In this document: in pieces, positions 19,633 through 28,889 of the stretch
Layout of the letters: each line of letters begins with the position of its first letter
Position numbering within the stretch: position 1 is the first letter of the stretch
Origin: Limnohabitans planktonicus II-D5
GTDB taxonomy: Bacteria; Pseudomonadota; Gammaproteobacteria; Burkholderiales; Burkholderiaceae_C
DNA: 64,000 nucleotides
Assembly: GCF_001270065.2 (NCBI RefSeq)
Contig: NZ_LFYT02000005.1
Location: 212,191 to 276,190, forward strand
Direction: 5' to 3'
Notes under the pieces: generated by a model
Database searches by the model: none
What the model saw: the letters and a program-made list of their open reading frames with translations, nothing else
Told to the model about the DNA's origin: nothing
Position numbers and translations under genes: made by a program

Positions 19633-20559
19633 ATGACCCCCATTCACGCCCCTGACGTCCTCATCAGCGAAGTCGGCCCCCGCGACGGCCTGCAATCGGT
19701 GAGCGGCACCATGTCCACCGCCGCCAAATGCCTGTGGATTGACGCCCTGGCCGCTGCGGGGCTGCGCGAGATCGAAGTCGCCTCGTTTGTGCCCCCCAAA
19801 CTCCTGCCCCAGATGGCCGATGCCGCACAGGTGGTGCAGCACGCCCTGCGACACACGCACATCACCGTCATGGCGCTGGTGCCCAATCTGCGCGGGGCCG
19901 AAACCGCCTTGCGCTCGGGCGCTCGGAAAATCACGCTGCCCATCTCGGCCAGCCAGGCCCACTGCCTGGCCAATGTGCGCAAAACACGCGAAGACATGGT
20001 GGCCGAGTTGCGCGCCGTGGTGGCGCTGCGCGACGCCATCGCCCCCGGCGTACCCGTCGAAGCAGCCATCTCCACCGCCTTTGGCTGCACCTTGCAAGGC
20101 CAGGTGCCCGAAGACGATGTGCTGCGCCTGGCCGTGGCCTGCGCCGAAGCCGGGGCCAGCGATGTGGGCTTGTCGGACACCACTGGCATGGGCAACCCGG
20201 CCCAGACCACGCGGCTGTTCAAGCGCTTGTTTCAGGAAATCGGCGAACGCACCGGCGCCGCCCACATGCACAACACCCGAGGCCTGGGCCTGGCCAACTG
20301 CCTGGCCGCTTACGAAGTTGGCGTGCGCACCTTTGACAGCTCGCTCGGCGGGCTGGGCGGCTGCCCTTACGCACCGGGCGCTTCGGGCAACGTCGTCACC
20401 GAAGACCTGGTCTTCATGTTTGAGGCCATGGGCGTGTCCACCGGTATTGATTGGCCCACGCTCATGGCCGCACGCGAGCCCCTGAAAGCAGGCCTGCCCG
20501 GCGAAACCCTGTACGGCATGACGCCCGAAGCCGGACTGCCCAAAGGCTGGCGCGGCTGA
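19633..20559 (+). CDS. mvaB: Hydroxymethylglutaryl-CoA lyase
   Basis: 308 residues from ATG 19633 (MTPIHAPDVLISEVGPRDGLQ). Splits HMG-CoA into acetoacetate and acetyl-CoA in leucine breakdown. Seen: the HMGL signature GPRDGLQ with catalytic Arg/Asp, HMHNTRGLGLANCLAAYEVGV metal-binding HxH-type segment, and the cysteine loop SLGGLGGCPYAPGASGNVVTEDLVFM near residue 250. An in-frame upstream ATG (19546) would add 29 residues not seen in the family. Fits with the acyl-CoA genes on the other side of glcB; the large REP array starts 43 bases after the stop. Confidence 0.93.
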   Translation: MTPIHAPDVLISEVGPRDGLQSVSGTMSTAAKCLWIDALAAAGLREIEVASFVPPKLLPQMADAAQVVQHALRHTHITVMALVPNLRGAETALRSGARKITLPISASQAHCLANVRKTREDMVAELRAVVALRDAIAPGVPVEAAISTAFGCTLQGQVPEDDVLRLAVACAEAGASDVGLSDTTGMGNPAQTTRLFKRLFQEIGERTGAAHMHNTRGLGLANCLAAYEVGVRTFDSSLGGLGGCPYAPGASGNVVTEDLVFMFEAMGVSTGIDWPTLMAAREPLKAGLPGETLYGMTPEAGLPKGWRG

Positions 20560-20601
20560 AAGGTCGGGCGACTGCGCGCAGCCCAAGGGCTCTCGCCCCA
20601 C

Positions 20602-22016
20602 GTCGGAGTCTTCGACCACCGACCTACCAAACAGCACAAACGTCGGGGTCTTCGACCGCCGCCCCACCAAACAGCTGCCCCGTAGGTCGGCACTCGCAGA
20701 GTCCGACACTTGCCCGATCCACCACCATCGCCCGTCATCAGCGTTGGCGATTGGCGCACAAACGTCGGAGTCTTCGACCGCCGCACCACCAAACAGCTGA
20801 CCCCGTAGGTCGGCACTCGCAGAGTCCGACACTTGCCCGATCCACCACCATCGCCCGTCATCTGCGTTGGCGATTGGCGCACAAACGTCGGGGTCTTCGA
20901 CCACCGACCTACCAAACAGCTGACCCCGTAGGTCGGCACTCGCAGAGTCCGACACCTGCCCGTTCCACCACCATCGCCCGTCATCAGCGTTGGCGATTGG
21001 CGCACAAACGTCGGGGTCTTCGACCGCCGACCTACCAAACAGCTGCCCCCGTAGGTCGGCACTCGCAGAGTCCGACATCTGCACGACCCACCACCATCGC
21101 CCGTCATGCGAATTTGGCCCTGGCGCACAAACGTCGGGGTCTTCGACCGCCGCCCCACCAAACAGCTGACCCCGTAGGTCGGTACTCGCAGAGTCCGACA
21201 CTTGCCCGTTCCACCACCATCGCCCGTCATCAGCGTTGGCGCTTGGCGCACAAACGTCGGAGTCTTCGACCGCCGCCCCACCAAACAGCTGCCCCGTAGG
21301 TCGGCACTCGCAGAGTCCGACATCTGCCCGTTCCACCACCATCGCCCGTCATCTGCGTTGGCGCTTGGCGCACAAACGTCGGAGTCTTCGACCGCCGCCC
21401 CACCAAACAGCTGCCCCGTAGGTCGGTACTCGCAGATTCCGACACTTGCCCGATCCACCACCATCGCCCGTCATCTGCGTTGGCCCTGGCGCACAAACGT
21501 CGGAGTCTTCGACCACCGACCTACCAAACAGCTGACCCCGTAGGTCGGCACTCGCAGAGTCCGACATCTGCCCGTTCCACCACCATCGCCCGTCATGCGA
21601 ATTTGGCCCTGGCGCACAAACGTCGGGGTCTTCGACCGCCGACCTACCAAACAGCTGCCCCCGTAGGTCGGCACTCGCAGAGTCCGACATCTGCACGACC
21701 CACCACCATCGCCCGTCATGCGAATTTGGCCATGGCACGCAAACGTCGGGGTCTTCGACCACCGACCTACCAAACAGCTGACCCCGTAGGTCGGCACTCG
21801 CAGAGTCCGACATCTGCCCGATCCACCACCATCGCCCGTCATCAGCGTTGGCGCTTGGCGCACAAACGTCGGAGTCTTCGACCGCCGACCTACAAAGCAG
21901 CTGACCCCGTAGGTCGGTACTCGCAGAGTCCGACACTTGCCCGTTCCACCACCATCGCCCGTCATCAGCGTTGGCGCTTGGCACACAAACGTCGGGGTCT
22001 TCGACCACCGACCTAC
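20602..22016. repeat. Tandem REP (BIME) array, 11 units of ~123 bp
   Basis: Eleven GTAGGTCGG starts at 20682, 20805, 20928, 21051, 21174, 21296, 21418, 21540, 21663, 21786 and 21909 (period 122-123). Each unit has a left REP (outer stem GTCGG/CCGAC, inner stem ACTC/GAGT, loop GCA), a private spacer (CACCACCATCGCCCGTCAT, then GCGTTGGCG- or GCGAATTTGGC-type tail), and a right REP in inverted orientation (inner stem GGTC/GACC, loop GAA). A short AAACAGCTG linker joins units. Long open frames across it on both strands are artefacts of the repeat. Confidence 0.95.
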
Positions 22017-22055
22017 AGGCAGGCAGGCTCTGCCGCACCCGCATAATCACCGGAC

Positions 22056-23033
22056 ATGGACAAGCTCAAAGCCTTTGACACTTTTGTTTCAGTTGCCACC
22101 AAAGGCAGCCTGACCGCCGCCGCCCGGGGTGAAGGGGTGGCCCCGGCCATCATCGGGCGCAGGCTCGATGCACTCGAAGAGCACTTGGGCGTCAAGTTGC
22201 TGGTGCGCACCACGCGGCGCATCACCCTCACGCACGAGGGCAGCGCCTTTTTGGAAGACTGCCAGCGGCTGCTGTCGGACGTGGCCAACGCCGAGGCCAG
22301 CGTGTCGGCGGGGGGCGTCAAGGCCAGCGGCCATTTGCGCATCACCGCCCCGGCCGGGTTTGGACGCCGCCATGTGGCCCCGCTGGTGCCACGCTTTCGC
22401 CAGCAACATCCGGACGTGACAATTTCGCTCAACCTGAGCGATCGGGTGGTGGACCTGGCTGCCGAAGGTTTTGACTGCGCTGTGCGCGTGGGCGATTTAC
22501 CCGATTCCTCGCTGGTCAGCGTGCGCATGGCCGACAACCGGCGCTTGTGCGTGGCCACCCCCGGCTATCTGGCCCAGCGCGGCACGCCCCAGCAACCGGC
22601 CGATCTGCTGCACCACGACTGCCTGACATTGTCGAGTGACGCCTCGCAAACCCGGGGCTGGGCCTTTCAAGTGCCCAGTGAACAGGGCCACGAGGTGATC
22701 CACCTGCGCCCGGGCGGGCCACTGGACTGCTCGGATGGTCAGGTGCTGCACGACTGGTGCCTGGCGGGCTATGGCATTGCCTGGCGCAGCACCTGGGAGG
22801 TGGAGTCCGAAATCCAGGCCGGACGGCTGGTAGCCGTGCTGGAGCAGTTTGCCGCCCCGCCCAATGGCATTTATGTGGTCTTTCCGCAGCGCAAACACCT
22901 GCCCCTGCGGGTGCGGCTGTGGATCGACTTTCTCAAGCACCACTATGGTTTGCCCAGCTTTTGGCCGAGTTCGACGGCCACCTCAGCGGCCACCTCAGCT
23001 TCAACTTCGCCACCTTTAGAATCAGCCCCCTGA
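22056..23033 (+). CDS. LysR-family transcriptional regulator
   Basis: 325 residues. Seen: N-terminal winged helix-turn-helix (MDKLKAFDTFVSVATKGSLTAAARGE...RRLDALEEHLGVKLLVRTTRRITLTHEG, residues ~1-60), and a periplasmic-binding-like effector domain with GFDCAVRVGDLPDSSLVSVRM and CLAGYGIAWRSTWEV. The C-terminal STATSAATSASTSPP tail is low complexity. The repeat array ends only 40 bases before the start codon, so its promoter must be inside or next to the last REP. Stop overlaps the next ATG by one base; regulator and ChbG-like/ArnT-like genes form an operon, unusual for LysR proteins, which are more often divergent. Confidence 0.88.
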   Translation: MDKLKAFDTFVSVATKGSLTAAARGEGVAPAIIGRRLDALEEHLGVKLLVRTTRRITLTHEGSAFLEDCQRLLSDVANAEASVSAGGVKASGHLRITAPAGFGRRHVAPLVPRFRQQHPDVTISLNLSDRVVDLAAEGFDCAVRVGDLPDSSLVSVRMADNRRLCVATPGYLAQRGTPQQPADLLHHDCLTLSSDASQTRGWAFQVPSEQGHEVIHLRPGGPLDCSDGQVLHDWCLAGYGIAWRSTWEVESEIQAGRLVAVLEQFAAPPNGIYVVFPQRKHLPLRVRLWIDFLKHHYGLPSFWPSSTATSAATSASTSPPLESAP

Positions 23034-23863
23034 TGAGCGTCCAACTTGTGATCTGCGCCGACGATTTCGGCATGAACCCGGCGGTGTCGCAAGGCATCGC
23101 GCAACTGGCCGCGCAAGCGCGACTGAGCGCCACCAGCGCCATGACGCTGGCCCCCGGTTGGCCCACCGATGTCGCTTTGCTGCGCCCCCTGCGCCAGCAA
23201 CTGGATGTGGGCCTGCACCTGGACTGGACGAGCCCCTTTGCCATGGCCGCAGGCCACGGCAAACCGCTCTCACGCCTGATGCTGCAAACCCAGCTGCGGC
23301 AACTGGACCGCCAGCAAGCCCGCGCCGTGATTGAACGCCAGCTGGACCTGTTTGAGGCGCATTGGCAAGCCCCACCCGACCATGTGGACGGGCACCAGCA
23401 TGTGCAGCAATTTCCGGTCATCCGCGAGGCGCTGGTGGAGGTGCTGACCCGGCGCTACCCCACAGGGCCTCGGCCCTGGATCAGGATTTCGCGGCCACTG
23501 ACGCCGCGCAGCGATATCAAGGCCTGGGTGATCGGCGCCATGGGTGCGCAAGCCTTGCAGCGCCTGGCACGCCAAGCCGGTTTGCCGCATTCGCAGTGGC
23601 TGAGCGGCATTTACAGCTTTGATGGCGATGCCAGTGCCTATGGCCTGCGCCTGGCGGATTGGCTGCAAGACGCCGCCGCCCACCCGGGCGTGGTGATGAT
23701 GTGCCACCCGGGGCTGAGCAGTGATGACACCGACGACCCGATTGCCCACGCCCGCACGCAAGAGCTGCAAGAACTTGAAAGCCCACTCTTGCCCACGCTG
23801 ATGCAGCGCCACGGCCTGCAACTGGCACGCGGCCAGCAAGCCTGGCCCCCCGCCACCGCATGA
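23033..23863 (+). CDS. ChbG/YdjC-family carbohydrate deacetylase
   Basis: 276 residues from ATG 23033 (MSVQLVICADDFGMNPAVSQGI). Seen: the metal-binding ICADDFGMN motif with the Asp pair, HLDWTSPF, and the HVDGHQHVQQFP segment with metal-binding His, the set expected of YdjC/ChbG deacetylases acting on N-acetylated sugars. In operons with ArnT-like transferases these proteins probably modify the lipid-linked sugar that is transferred (inference). Overlaps LysR by 1 base and the ArnT-like gene by 4. Confidence 0.87.
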   Translation: MSVQLVICADDFGMNPAVSQGIAQLAAQARLSATSAMTLAPGWPTDVALLRPLRQQLDVGLHLDWTSPFAMAAGHGKPLSRLMLQTQLRQLDRQQARAVIERQLDLFEAHWQAPPDHVDGHQHVQQFPVIREALVEVLTRRYPTGPRPWIRISRPLTPRSDIKAWVIGAMGAQALQRLARQAGLPHSQWLSGIYSFDGDASAYGLRLADWLQDAAAHPGVVMMCHPGLSSDDTDDPIAHARTQELQELESPLLPTLMQRHGLQLARGQQAWPPATA

Positions 23864-25443
23864 GCGACACCCGAAAATCCTGGCTCAGCCTTCTGGGCCT
23901 GTGGCTGATTTTGCTGGGCCTGGCCGCGCTGCGGCCACTGGCCTTGCCCGACGAAGGACGCTACGGCGACGTGGGCCGCTGGATGCTGGTCTCGGGCGAC
24001 TGGCTGGCCCCTCGGCTGGACGGCATCCCGTTTTTTCACAAACCGCCCTTGCTGCATTGGCTGCAGGCCATCACCTTGTGGGCCGCAGGCGTGCACGCCT
24101 GGAGTGCCCGTCTGGTGCCCGCCCTGCACGCCGGGCTCATGCTGCTGGGCTTGTACTGGGGCGCGCGCCACATCGTCGGTGAACGCACGGCGCGACGCAG
24201 CGTGTGGATGCTCGGCTCCAGCCTCGCTTTTTTGGTGGGCGGTCAGTACATCAACCACGACATGCTGGTGGGTGCCTGGATCAGCATCGCCATCTGGTGC
24301 CTGGCCGCCGCCATGCAACACCCGGGCAAACGCCCTCACCGGGGCTGGGCCCTGGCGGGCTTTGCGGCCTGCGCCCTGGGCGTGCTGAGCAAGGGCCTGA
24401 TTGGCCTGGCCCTGCCTGGTTTGGTGATGGTGGTCTGGGTCACACTCACGCGCCAATGGCCGCGTGCGCTGCGCATGCCCTGGCTGAGCGGTGCGCTGGT
24501 GTTCTCCCTCATCGCGCTGCCGTGGTTTGTGCTGGGCCAGCAAAAATTCCCGGGCCTGTTCGATTACCTGATCATCGGCCAGCACTTTGGCCGCTACACC
24601 GGCAGCACCTTCAACAACCAATGGCCCCTGTGGTTCTACCCGGTGATCTTGCTGGCCCTGCTCTTTCCCTGGGCCTTTTTGGTGGTCTGGCAAGGTGCAA
24701 CCGGCCTGCTGCGCCACAAGCTGGCGGTGCTGAAACCGGCATCGGCCTGGACCGCCTTGCTGTGGGTCTGGCTGATCGCCATCACGCTGTTTTTCAGCCT
24801 GCCCAAGTCCAAGCTGGTGGGTTACATCCTGCCGGTCATGCCCCCGCTCAGCCTGCTGGCCGCGCTGGCCTGGGAACAATACTTCGCCCCCCAAACCCAT
24901 GCCGCCAAGGTGTTTGGCCTGCTGTGCGCCGTCAACCTGGCGCTGGGGGCGGCGTTCACCCACTTCGCAGGACAGTACAGCTTGCGCCACAGCAGCCGCG
25001 ATGTGGCGCACGAGCTGGCCTGCCGCATGGACACCCGCGACCGCGTGACCGTGGCGGGCGGCTACCCCTACGACCTGCCGTTTGAAGCCAACCTGAAAAC
25101 CCCGGTGGTGGTGGTCGACGACTGGGCCGCCGCCCGGCAAAACGCCGGTGACAACTGGCAGCGTGAACTGTTTGAAGGCGCAGACTTTGATGCCCAAGCC
25201 GCCCAAGTGCTGCAAGGCCCAGAAGCCCTGATGCAGCCAGCCACCGATGCGCGCTGGCTCGTCACCCCCAACGATGCCAGCCAACTGGGCGATCTGAGCC
25301 GCTGGCAAAAGGTTTACCAAGGCCGCGCCTGGAGCCTCTGGCAACAAAGCGCCAACCCTTCAGTGGCGCAAAGCACAAAACCGGGTGAAGACAAAGGTCT
25401 GTCCTGCCTCGATCACCATGGGCAAAAACAGCGCCAGCAGTGA
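23860..25443 (+). CDS. ArnT-like lipid-linked glycosyltransferase (GT83), altered C-terminus
   Basis: 527 residues, polytopic. Seen: N-terminal helix, periplasmic loop PLALPDEGRYGDVGRWMLVSGDWLAPRLDGIPFFHKPPLLHW with the DEGRY catalytic-type Asp/Glu motif typical of ArnT/PMT-like GT-C enzymes, and about ten further hydrophobic segments up to ~residue 380, then a soluble domain. It should transfer an undecaprenyl-linked sugar to lipid A or another envelope acceptor. The last ~21 codons are encoded by an 82-base direct copy of the 3' end of the gtrA-like gene (see 25377-25458), so the natural C-terminus was probably replaced during the rearrangement that brought in the CdiA cassette. Confidence 0.85.
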   Translation: MSDTRKSWLSLLGLWLILLGLAALRPLALPDEGRYGDVGRWMLVSGDWLAPRLDGIPFFHKPPLLHWLQAITLWAAGVHAWSARLVPALHAGLMLLGLYWGARHIVGERTARRSVWMLGSSLAFLVGGQYINHDMLVGAWISIAIWCLAAAMQHPGKRPHRGWALAGFAACALGVLSKGLIGLALPGLVMVVWVTLTRQWPRALRMPWLSGALVFSLIALPWFVLGQQKFPGLFDYLIIGQHFGRYTGSTFNNQWPLWFYPVILLALLFPWAFLVVWQGATGLLRHKLAVLKPASAWTALLWVWLIAITLFFSLPKSKLVGYILPVMPPLSLLAALAWEQYFAPQTHAAKVFGLLCAVNLALGAAFTHFAGQYSLRHSSRDVAHELACRMDTRDRVTVAGGYPYDLPFEANLKTPVVVVDDWAAARQNAGDNWQRELFEGADFDAQAAQVLQGPEALMQPATDARWLVTPNDASQLGDLSRWQKVYQGRAWSLWQQSANPSVAQSTKPGEDKGLSCLDHHGQKQRQQ

Positions 25444-25458
25444 GGTTCAGTTCAGCAG
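25377..25458. repeat. 82-bp direct copy of the gtrA 3' region (left scar)
   Basis: Matches 31972-32053 in the same orientation at 74 of 82 positions by eye (AAAACCGG...AGACAAAGGTCTGTCCTGCC...TTCAGCAG). At the right-hand site it is coding for the C-terminus of the GtrA-like protein; here it is a relic fused to the end of the ArnT-like frame. Confidence 0.85.
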
Positions 25459-25572
25459 GCCCGCGCTTGCTATTCGACGCTACCCGATCAAGCCTGCGCT
25501 GGCGACCAAGGTGCCTATGCCGCAGCTGACCTCCCTCCCCAAGTGGTCGATACCGGATTGACGGAAGCTGTT

Positions 25573-26262
25573 TCTGGATTGCCGCATCGCAAGCTCCTCG
25601 CAATGACAGTCAGTGCGGCATTGCGCCCCGCCCCGTCATGGCGCTTACCCGCCCCGTCATGGCTCTTTCCCGCCCCGTCATGGCTCTTTCCCGCCCCGTC
25701 ATTGCGAGCGAAGCGTGGCAATCCAGTTGCTGTGGTCCTTTTGGCGTGTTGGCCTGCCTCAAGCGCCTTTGCTGGATCGCCGCGTCGCAGGCTCCTCGCG
25801 ATGACGGCATGCTGGGCACTGCGTCCCTTCACGTCATGGCACAACCCCTTCACATCATGGCTCTTACCTGCCCCGTCATTGCGAGCGAAGCGTGGCAATC
25901 CAGTCGCTGTGGTCCTTTTGGCGTGTTGGCCTGCCTCAAGCGCCTTTGCTGGATCGCCGCGTCGCAGGCTCCTCGCGATGACGGCATGCTGGGCACTGCG
26001 CCCCTTCACGTCATGGCACAACCCCTTCACATCATGGCTCTTACCTGCCCCGTCATTGCGAGCGAAGCGTGGCAATCCAGTTGCTGTGGTCCTTTTGGCG
26101 TGTTGGCCTGCCTCAAGCGCCTTTGCTGGATCGCCGCGTCGCAGGCTCCTCGCGATGACGGCATGCTGGGCACTGCGCCCCTTCACGTCATGGCACTTCC
26201 CCTTCACGTCATGGCTCTTACCTGCCCCGTCATTGCGAGCGAAGCGTGACAATCCAGTTACT
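25573..26262. repeat. CGTCATTGCGAG elements in three 177-bp tandem units
   Basis: CGTCATTGCGAGCGAAGCGT starts at 25697, 25874, 26051 and 26228 (partial), an exact 177-base period. Each unit includes GGCAATCCAG, a core with TGGTCCTTTTGGCGTGTTGG, the inverted end CTCCTCGCGATGACGG, and a linker of short CTTCACGTCATGGC steps. At 25628-25690 the CCCGTCATGGCTCTTTCCCG step itself is repeated about 16-18 bases apart. Because 177 is divisible by 3, long frames stay open on both strands; they are not genes. Confidence 0.92.
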
Positions 26263-26337
26263 GTGGTCAATTTGCCCCCAATCGTTTTGCAGCAGCATTT
26301 GATAAAAACTAAACACGCCTCTAACGTCGGAACCTAC

Positions 26338-26362
26338 TGAAGACAACGGTCTGCCCTGCCGC
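26338..26362. repeat. Short relic of gtrA 3' end at the cassette left junction
   Basis: AGACAACGGTCTGCCCTGCC is a diverged copy of AGACAAAGGTCTGTCCTGCC (31984-32003) and directly abuts the CdiA-like sequence that starts at about 26363. With the right-hand copy it makes imperfect direct repeats flanking the whole cassette. Confidence 0.65.
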
Positions 26363-28440
26363 CTAGTTGTTGGCTCTTTTCTTTGTATTGGCTGCTGTCT
26401 TGCAGGCTTTGGATGTTGAAGTTGCCGCCACTACCGAAGGGGTTGGTTCCTACCTTGGCCTTGACTTGCTCGCCCTTGACCACTGCGCCTTTGAGGTGGT
26501 GTCACCGCCTGATTCAATGTTGACGCTGTTGCCCGCCACCTGGCTGTTCGCGAACGTGGTGCTGTTGCCCGCGCCTTGGCCTGTGGCTTGGCTGGCACTG
26601 GCCGTAAACCCATGCCGCCGCCGCCATTGCCCAACTGCATGGCTACGCCCACGCTGCCGCTCTTGCTTTGGTTGCTGCTGCTTTCTTGCGTGGTGTTTTG
26701 CGCGGCCAGCAAGTTCACTTGGTCGTCGGCTTTGAGGGTGACGGTTTTAGCGGCTTGGACCTTGCTGCCTTGCACCGTGATGTCGCTGTCTTTGCCCGTG
26801 TCATTGGGCGCACCTGCGGTGCGGGTGGCTTGGATGCTGACGTTGCCGCCTGCATTGACCTTGCTGCCCTTGGCGCTGTCGGCGCTGCTTTGTTGTTTGG
26901 ACTGGCTGCTGGATGCGCCCAGGCTCAGGCTGATGCCGATGCCGCCTGCTTTGTCTGCAGCGTTGCCTTCGACCATCTTGCCGTCTGCGTTTTTCACCAT
27001 GCCATTGGCATCGCCTTGACCCGCTTGAACAGCATCCGCGCCTTGCTTGAGGTTGAACCCCGCATTGGCCGCTGCCAGGGCTTGCATGCGGCCGCTGCTG
27101 GTGTTGCCTGCCGCTTGCAGTTGGTTGTTGGCCGTTTGCAGGGCACTGATCACCGGGCTGGTGATGGCCACCGTCAGGCCGCTTTGCTTGAACTTTTGTT
27201 CGGTGCTTTGGCTGCCGGTTTCTCTGGCTTCTTGGATGTCCACTGTCTTCGCAGTGATGTCGATGTTGCCGCTACCGGAGGGGCTGTTCAGTCCGGGCGC
27301 GAGCACATCACTGCCTGTTTGCGTGTAGGTCTGGCCTGCGGTGATGGTCACGTTACCGCCCGTGCTGCCCACGGTGCTGCCTGCTGCCGTGGTGCTTTGG
27401 CCTTGGCTGTCCACGCTTTGCATTTGCTTGCCGATGGTCACGCTCAGGCCGCCTCCGCTCAAGAGACCGGACTTGGTGGTTTGGCTGAAACTGCTTTGGT
27501 TTTGCGTGTTTTGCGCTGCTTCAATTTTGACGTTACCGCCCGCCTTGAGAATCACGTCCTGGTCGGCCAGCACGTTGGAGCCTTTGACGTTGAGGTCTTT
27601 GCCTGCGGTGATGTTGACGCTTTGGCCTTCAAAGCTGCTGCCCACAGCGGTGGTGCTTTGGCTGGCCGTGCGGCTGGTGGTGGTGCTGCTGGTGAACCAA
27701 CCGCTGCTGTTGCTTCGCGTCGATTGTGCGGTGCTCAGGCTTTGTTCACCTGCGCTGATGTTCACGTTGCGCCCTGCGTCCACCAACAAGCCTACTTGAG
27801 CTTGTACGTTGGCCGCCCGGGCGTTGACGTCTTGCCCCGCCTGAATGCTCAGCTCGCCCACGGCGCTGATTTGCGTGCCCACTTCCTGGCTTTGGCTGGT
27901 GCGCAGGTAGCGGTTGGCGTCGTAGGTGGTGTCTTGGCTGTGCGATTGGGTCACGGTCTTGAGGTTCACGTCTCGCCCGGCGTTCAGGCTCAGGCTGCCC
28001 GCGCTGGCTACGGCCGCCGCTGTAAGTGTCACGTCGCGCCCTGCGCTCAGGCTCAGTTGCCCGGCTTGCCCGCTGCCATCGCCCGTGAGCATGACTTGGC
28101 CGATGCCTTGCAGTTGGGTACGGCTTTCTGCGCGGCTGGCACCTGCGCTCACGCCGGCCTGGGTTTGCGTGTCGGTGGTGCTGGCCACGCTCAGGTCGCG
28201 GCCCGCGCTCAGGCTCAGGCTGCTTTGGGCCCGGATCAGGCCGCCGATGTTTTGCAGGTCTTGCGTGGCAGCCATGTCCACGCTTTGTGCGCTGACGCTG
28301 CCGCTGTTGCGGATGTCTTGTCCGCTCACGCTCAGGCGGGTGCGGGCGCTCAGGGTGCCGCTGTTGTTGAGGGCGCTGCCTGCGGCCAGATCGACTTGCC
28401 CCCCCGACATGAGGGCGCCGTTGCCGCTGACATCACCTTC
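26363..28440 (-). pseudogene. CdiA/filamentous haemagglutinin fragment, promoterless and frameshifted
   Basis: The frame open from 28506 to 26431 encodes FHA-type repeats (LSLSAGRDLSV, LSLNAGRDVNL, VNITAGKDLNVKG, GNVTITAGQTYTQTGSDVL). There is no signal peptide, no two-partner secretion domain and no toxin. The homologous part starts at about 28440, just after the immunity gene. At about 26610 a frameshift relative to the sister copy turns GGGGMGFTAS into GGGGMGLRPVPAKPQ, so the last ~60 residues are nonsense; FHA homology continues to about 26363 out of frame. The segment 26363-27390 is a near-identical direct repeat of 30945-31942. It looks like an inert recombination reservoir. Confidence 0.85.
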
Positions 28441-28498
28441 TCGCAACCGCCCTTCCAGGCACTGCGCGCAGCGCATAGTTTTGAATCTTGCGCATTCA

Positions 28499-28885
28499 TC
28501 ATGCATTCATCAAATCATCGGACACGGTTCCAGTATCAAAAAACTGTTTGAATGCCTGCCGGACAATGACGGGATCCCGACAAATGCAATTGCTGCGCCA
28601 AACATCCCCAAGGATCGTTATCTCTTCCGATCTTGACTCTCCGTTTTGATACGTACGCACAAGCCAATCGTCTTCGGTTTCATATCCGAAGGTAAGTAAA
28701 TATTTACCGTCTTCAAATCTAACTTGCAACGACTTTTCAAAGCCATTTTCTTCATCTCCATCAAGCGTAACGGTTCCCCCCCCCGATTCAAGAACCATCA
28801 ATTTCTTGTTGACATCAGACCAATTGGGTTTTCGTATGTTCCCACCCACGCCACAATTGCTCCACGACAGCATAGTAAATTTCAT
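28499..28885 (-). CDS. Imm1-like immunity protein
   Basis: 128 residues beginning MKFTMLSWSNCGVGG, right after the toxin stop codon (4 bases between). Seen: LMVLESGGGTVTLDG, LQVRFEDGKYLLTFGYETEDDW and the C-terminal PVIVRQAFKQFFDTG pattern, which resembles the Imm1 immunity family known to accompany deaminase toxins. By position it should bind and neutralise the toxin tip of the preceding gene. The DNA is visibly poorer in G+C than neighbouring genes, as usual for exchanged toxin-immunity modules. Family assignment is by eye; position supports the immunity role more strongly than the sequence. Confidence 0.7.
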   Translation of the reverse strand: MKFTMLSWSNCGVGGNIRKPNWSDVNKKLMVLESGGGTVTLDGDEENGFEKSLQVRFEDGKYLLTFGYETEDDWLVRTYQNGESRSEEITILGDVWRSNCICRDPVIVRQAFKQFFDTGTVSDDLMNA

Positions 28886-28889
28886 TTTT

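Noticed and set aside
19603..22050. Several open frames of 170 to 580 codons on both strands over the first REP array
   Set aside because: They encode the repeat itself (recurring GDGGG and [10 protein letters not shown] peptides), exist on both strands, and result from a period of about 123 bases, divisible by 3.
25515..26340. Two overlapping opposite-strand frames of about 250 codons
   Set aside because: Both are products of the 177-base repeat and have no domain, start signal or codon bias.
26668..28551. Frame of 627 codons on the plus strand over the CdiA fragment
   Set aside because: Antisense shadow of repetitive FHA sequence; no recognisable motif.
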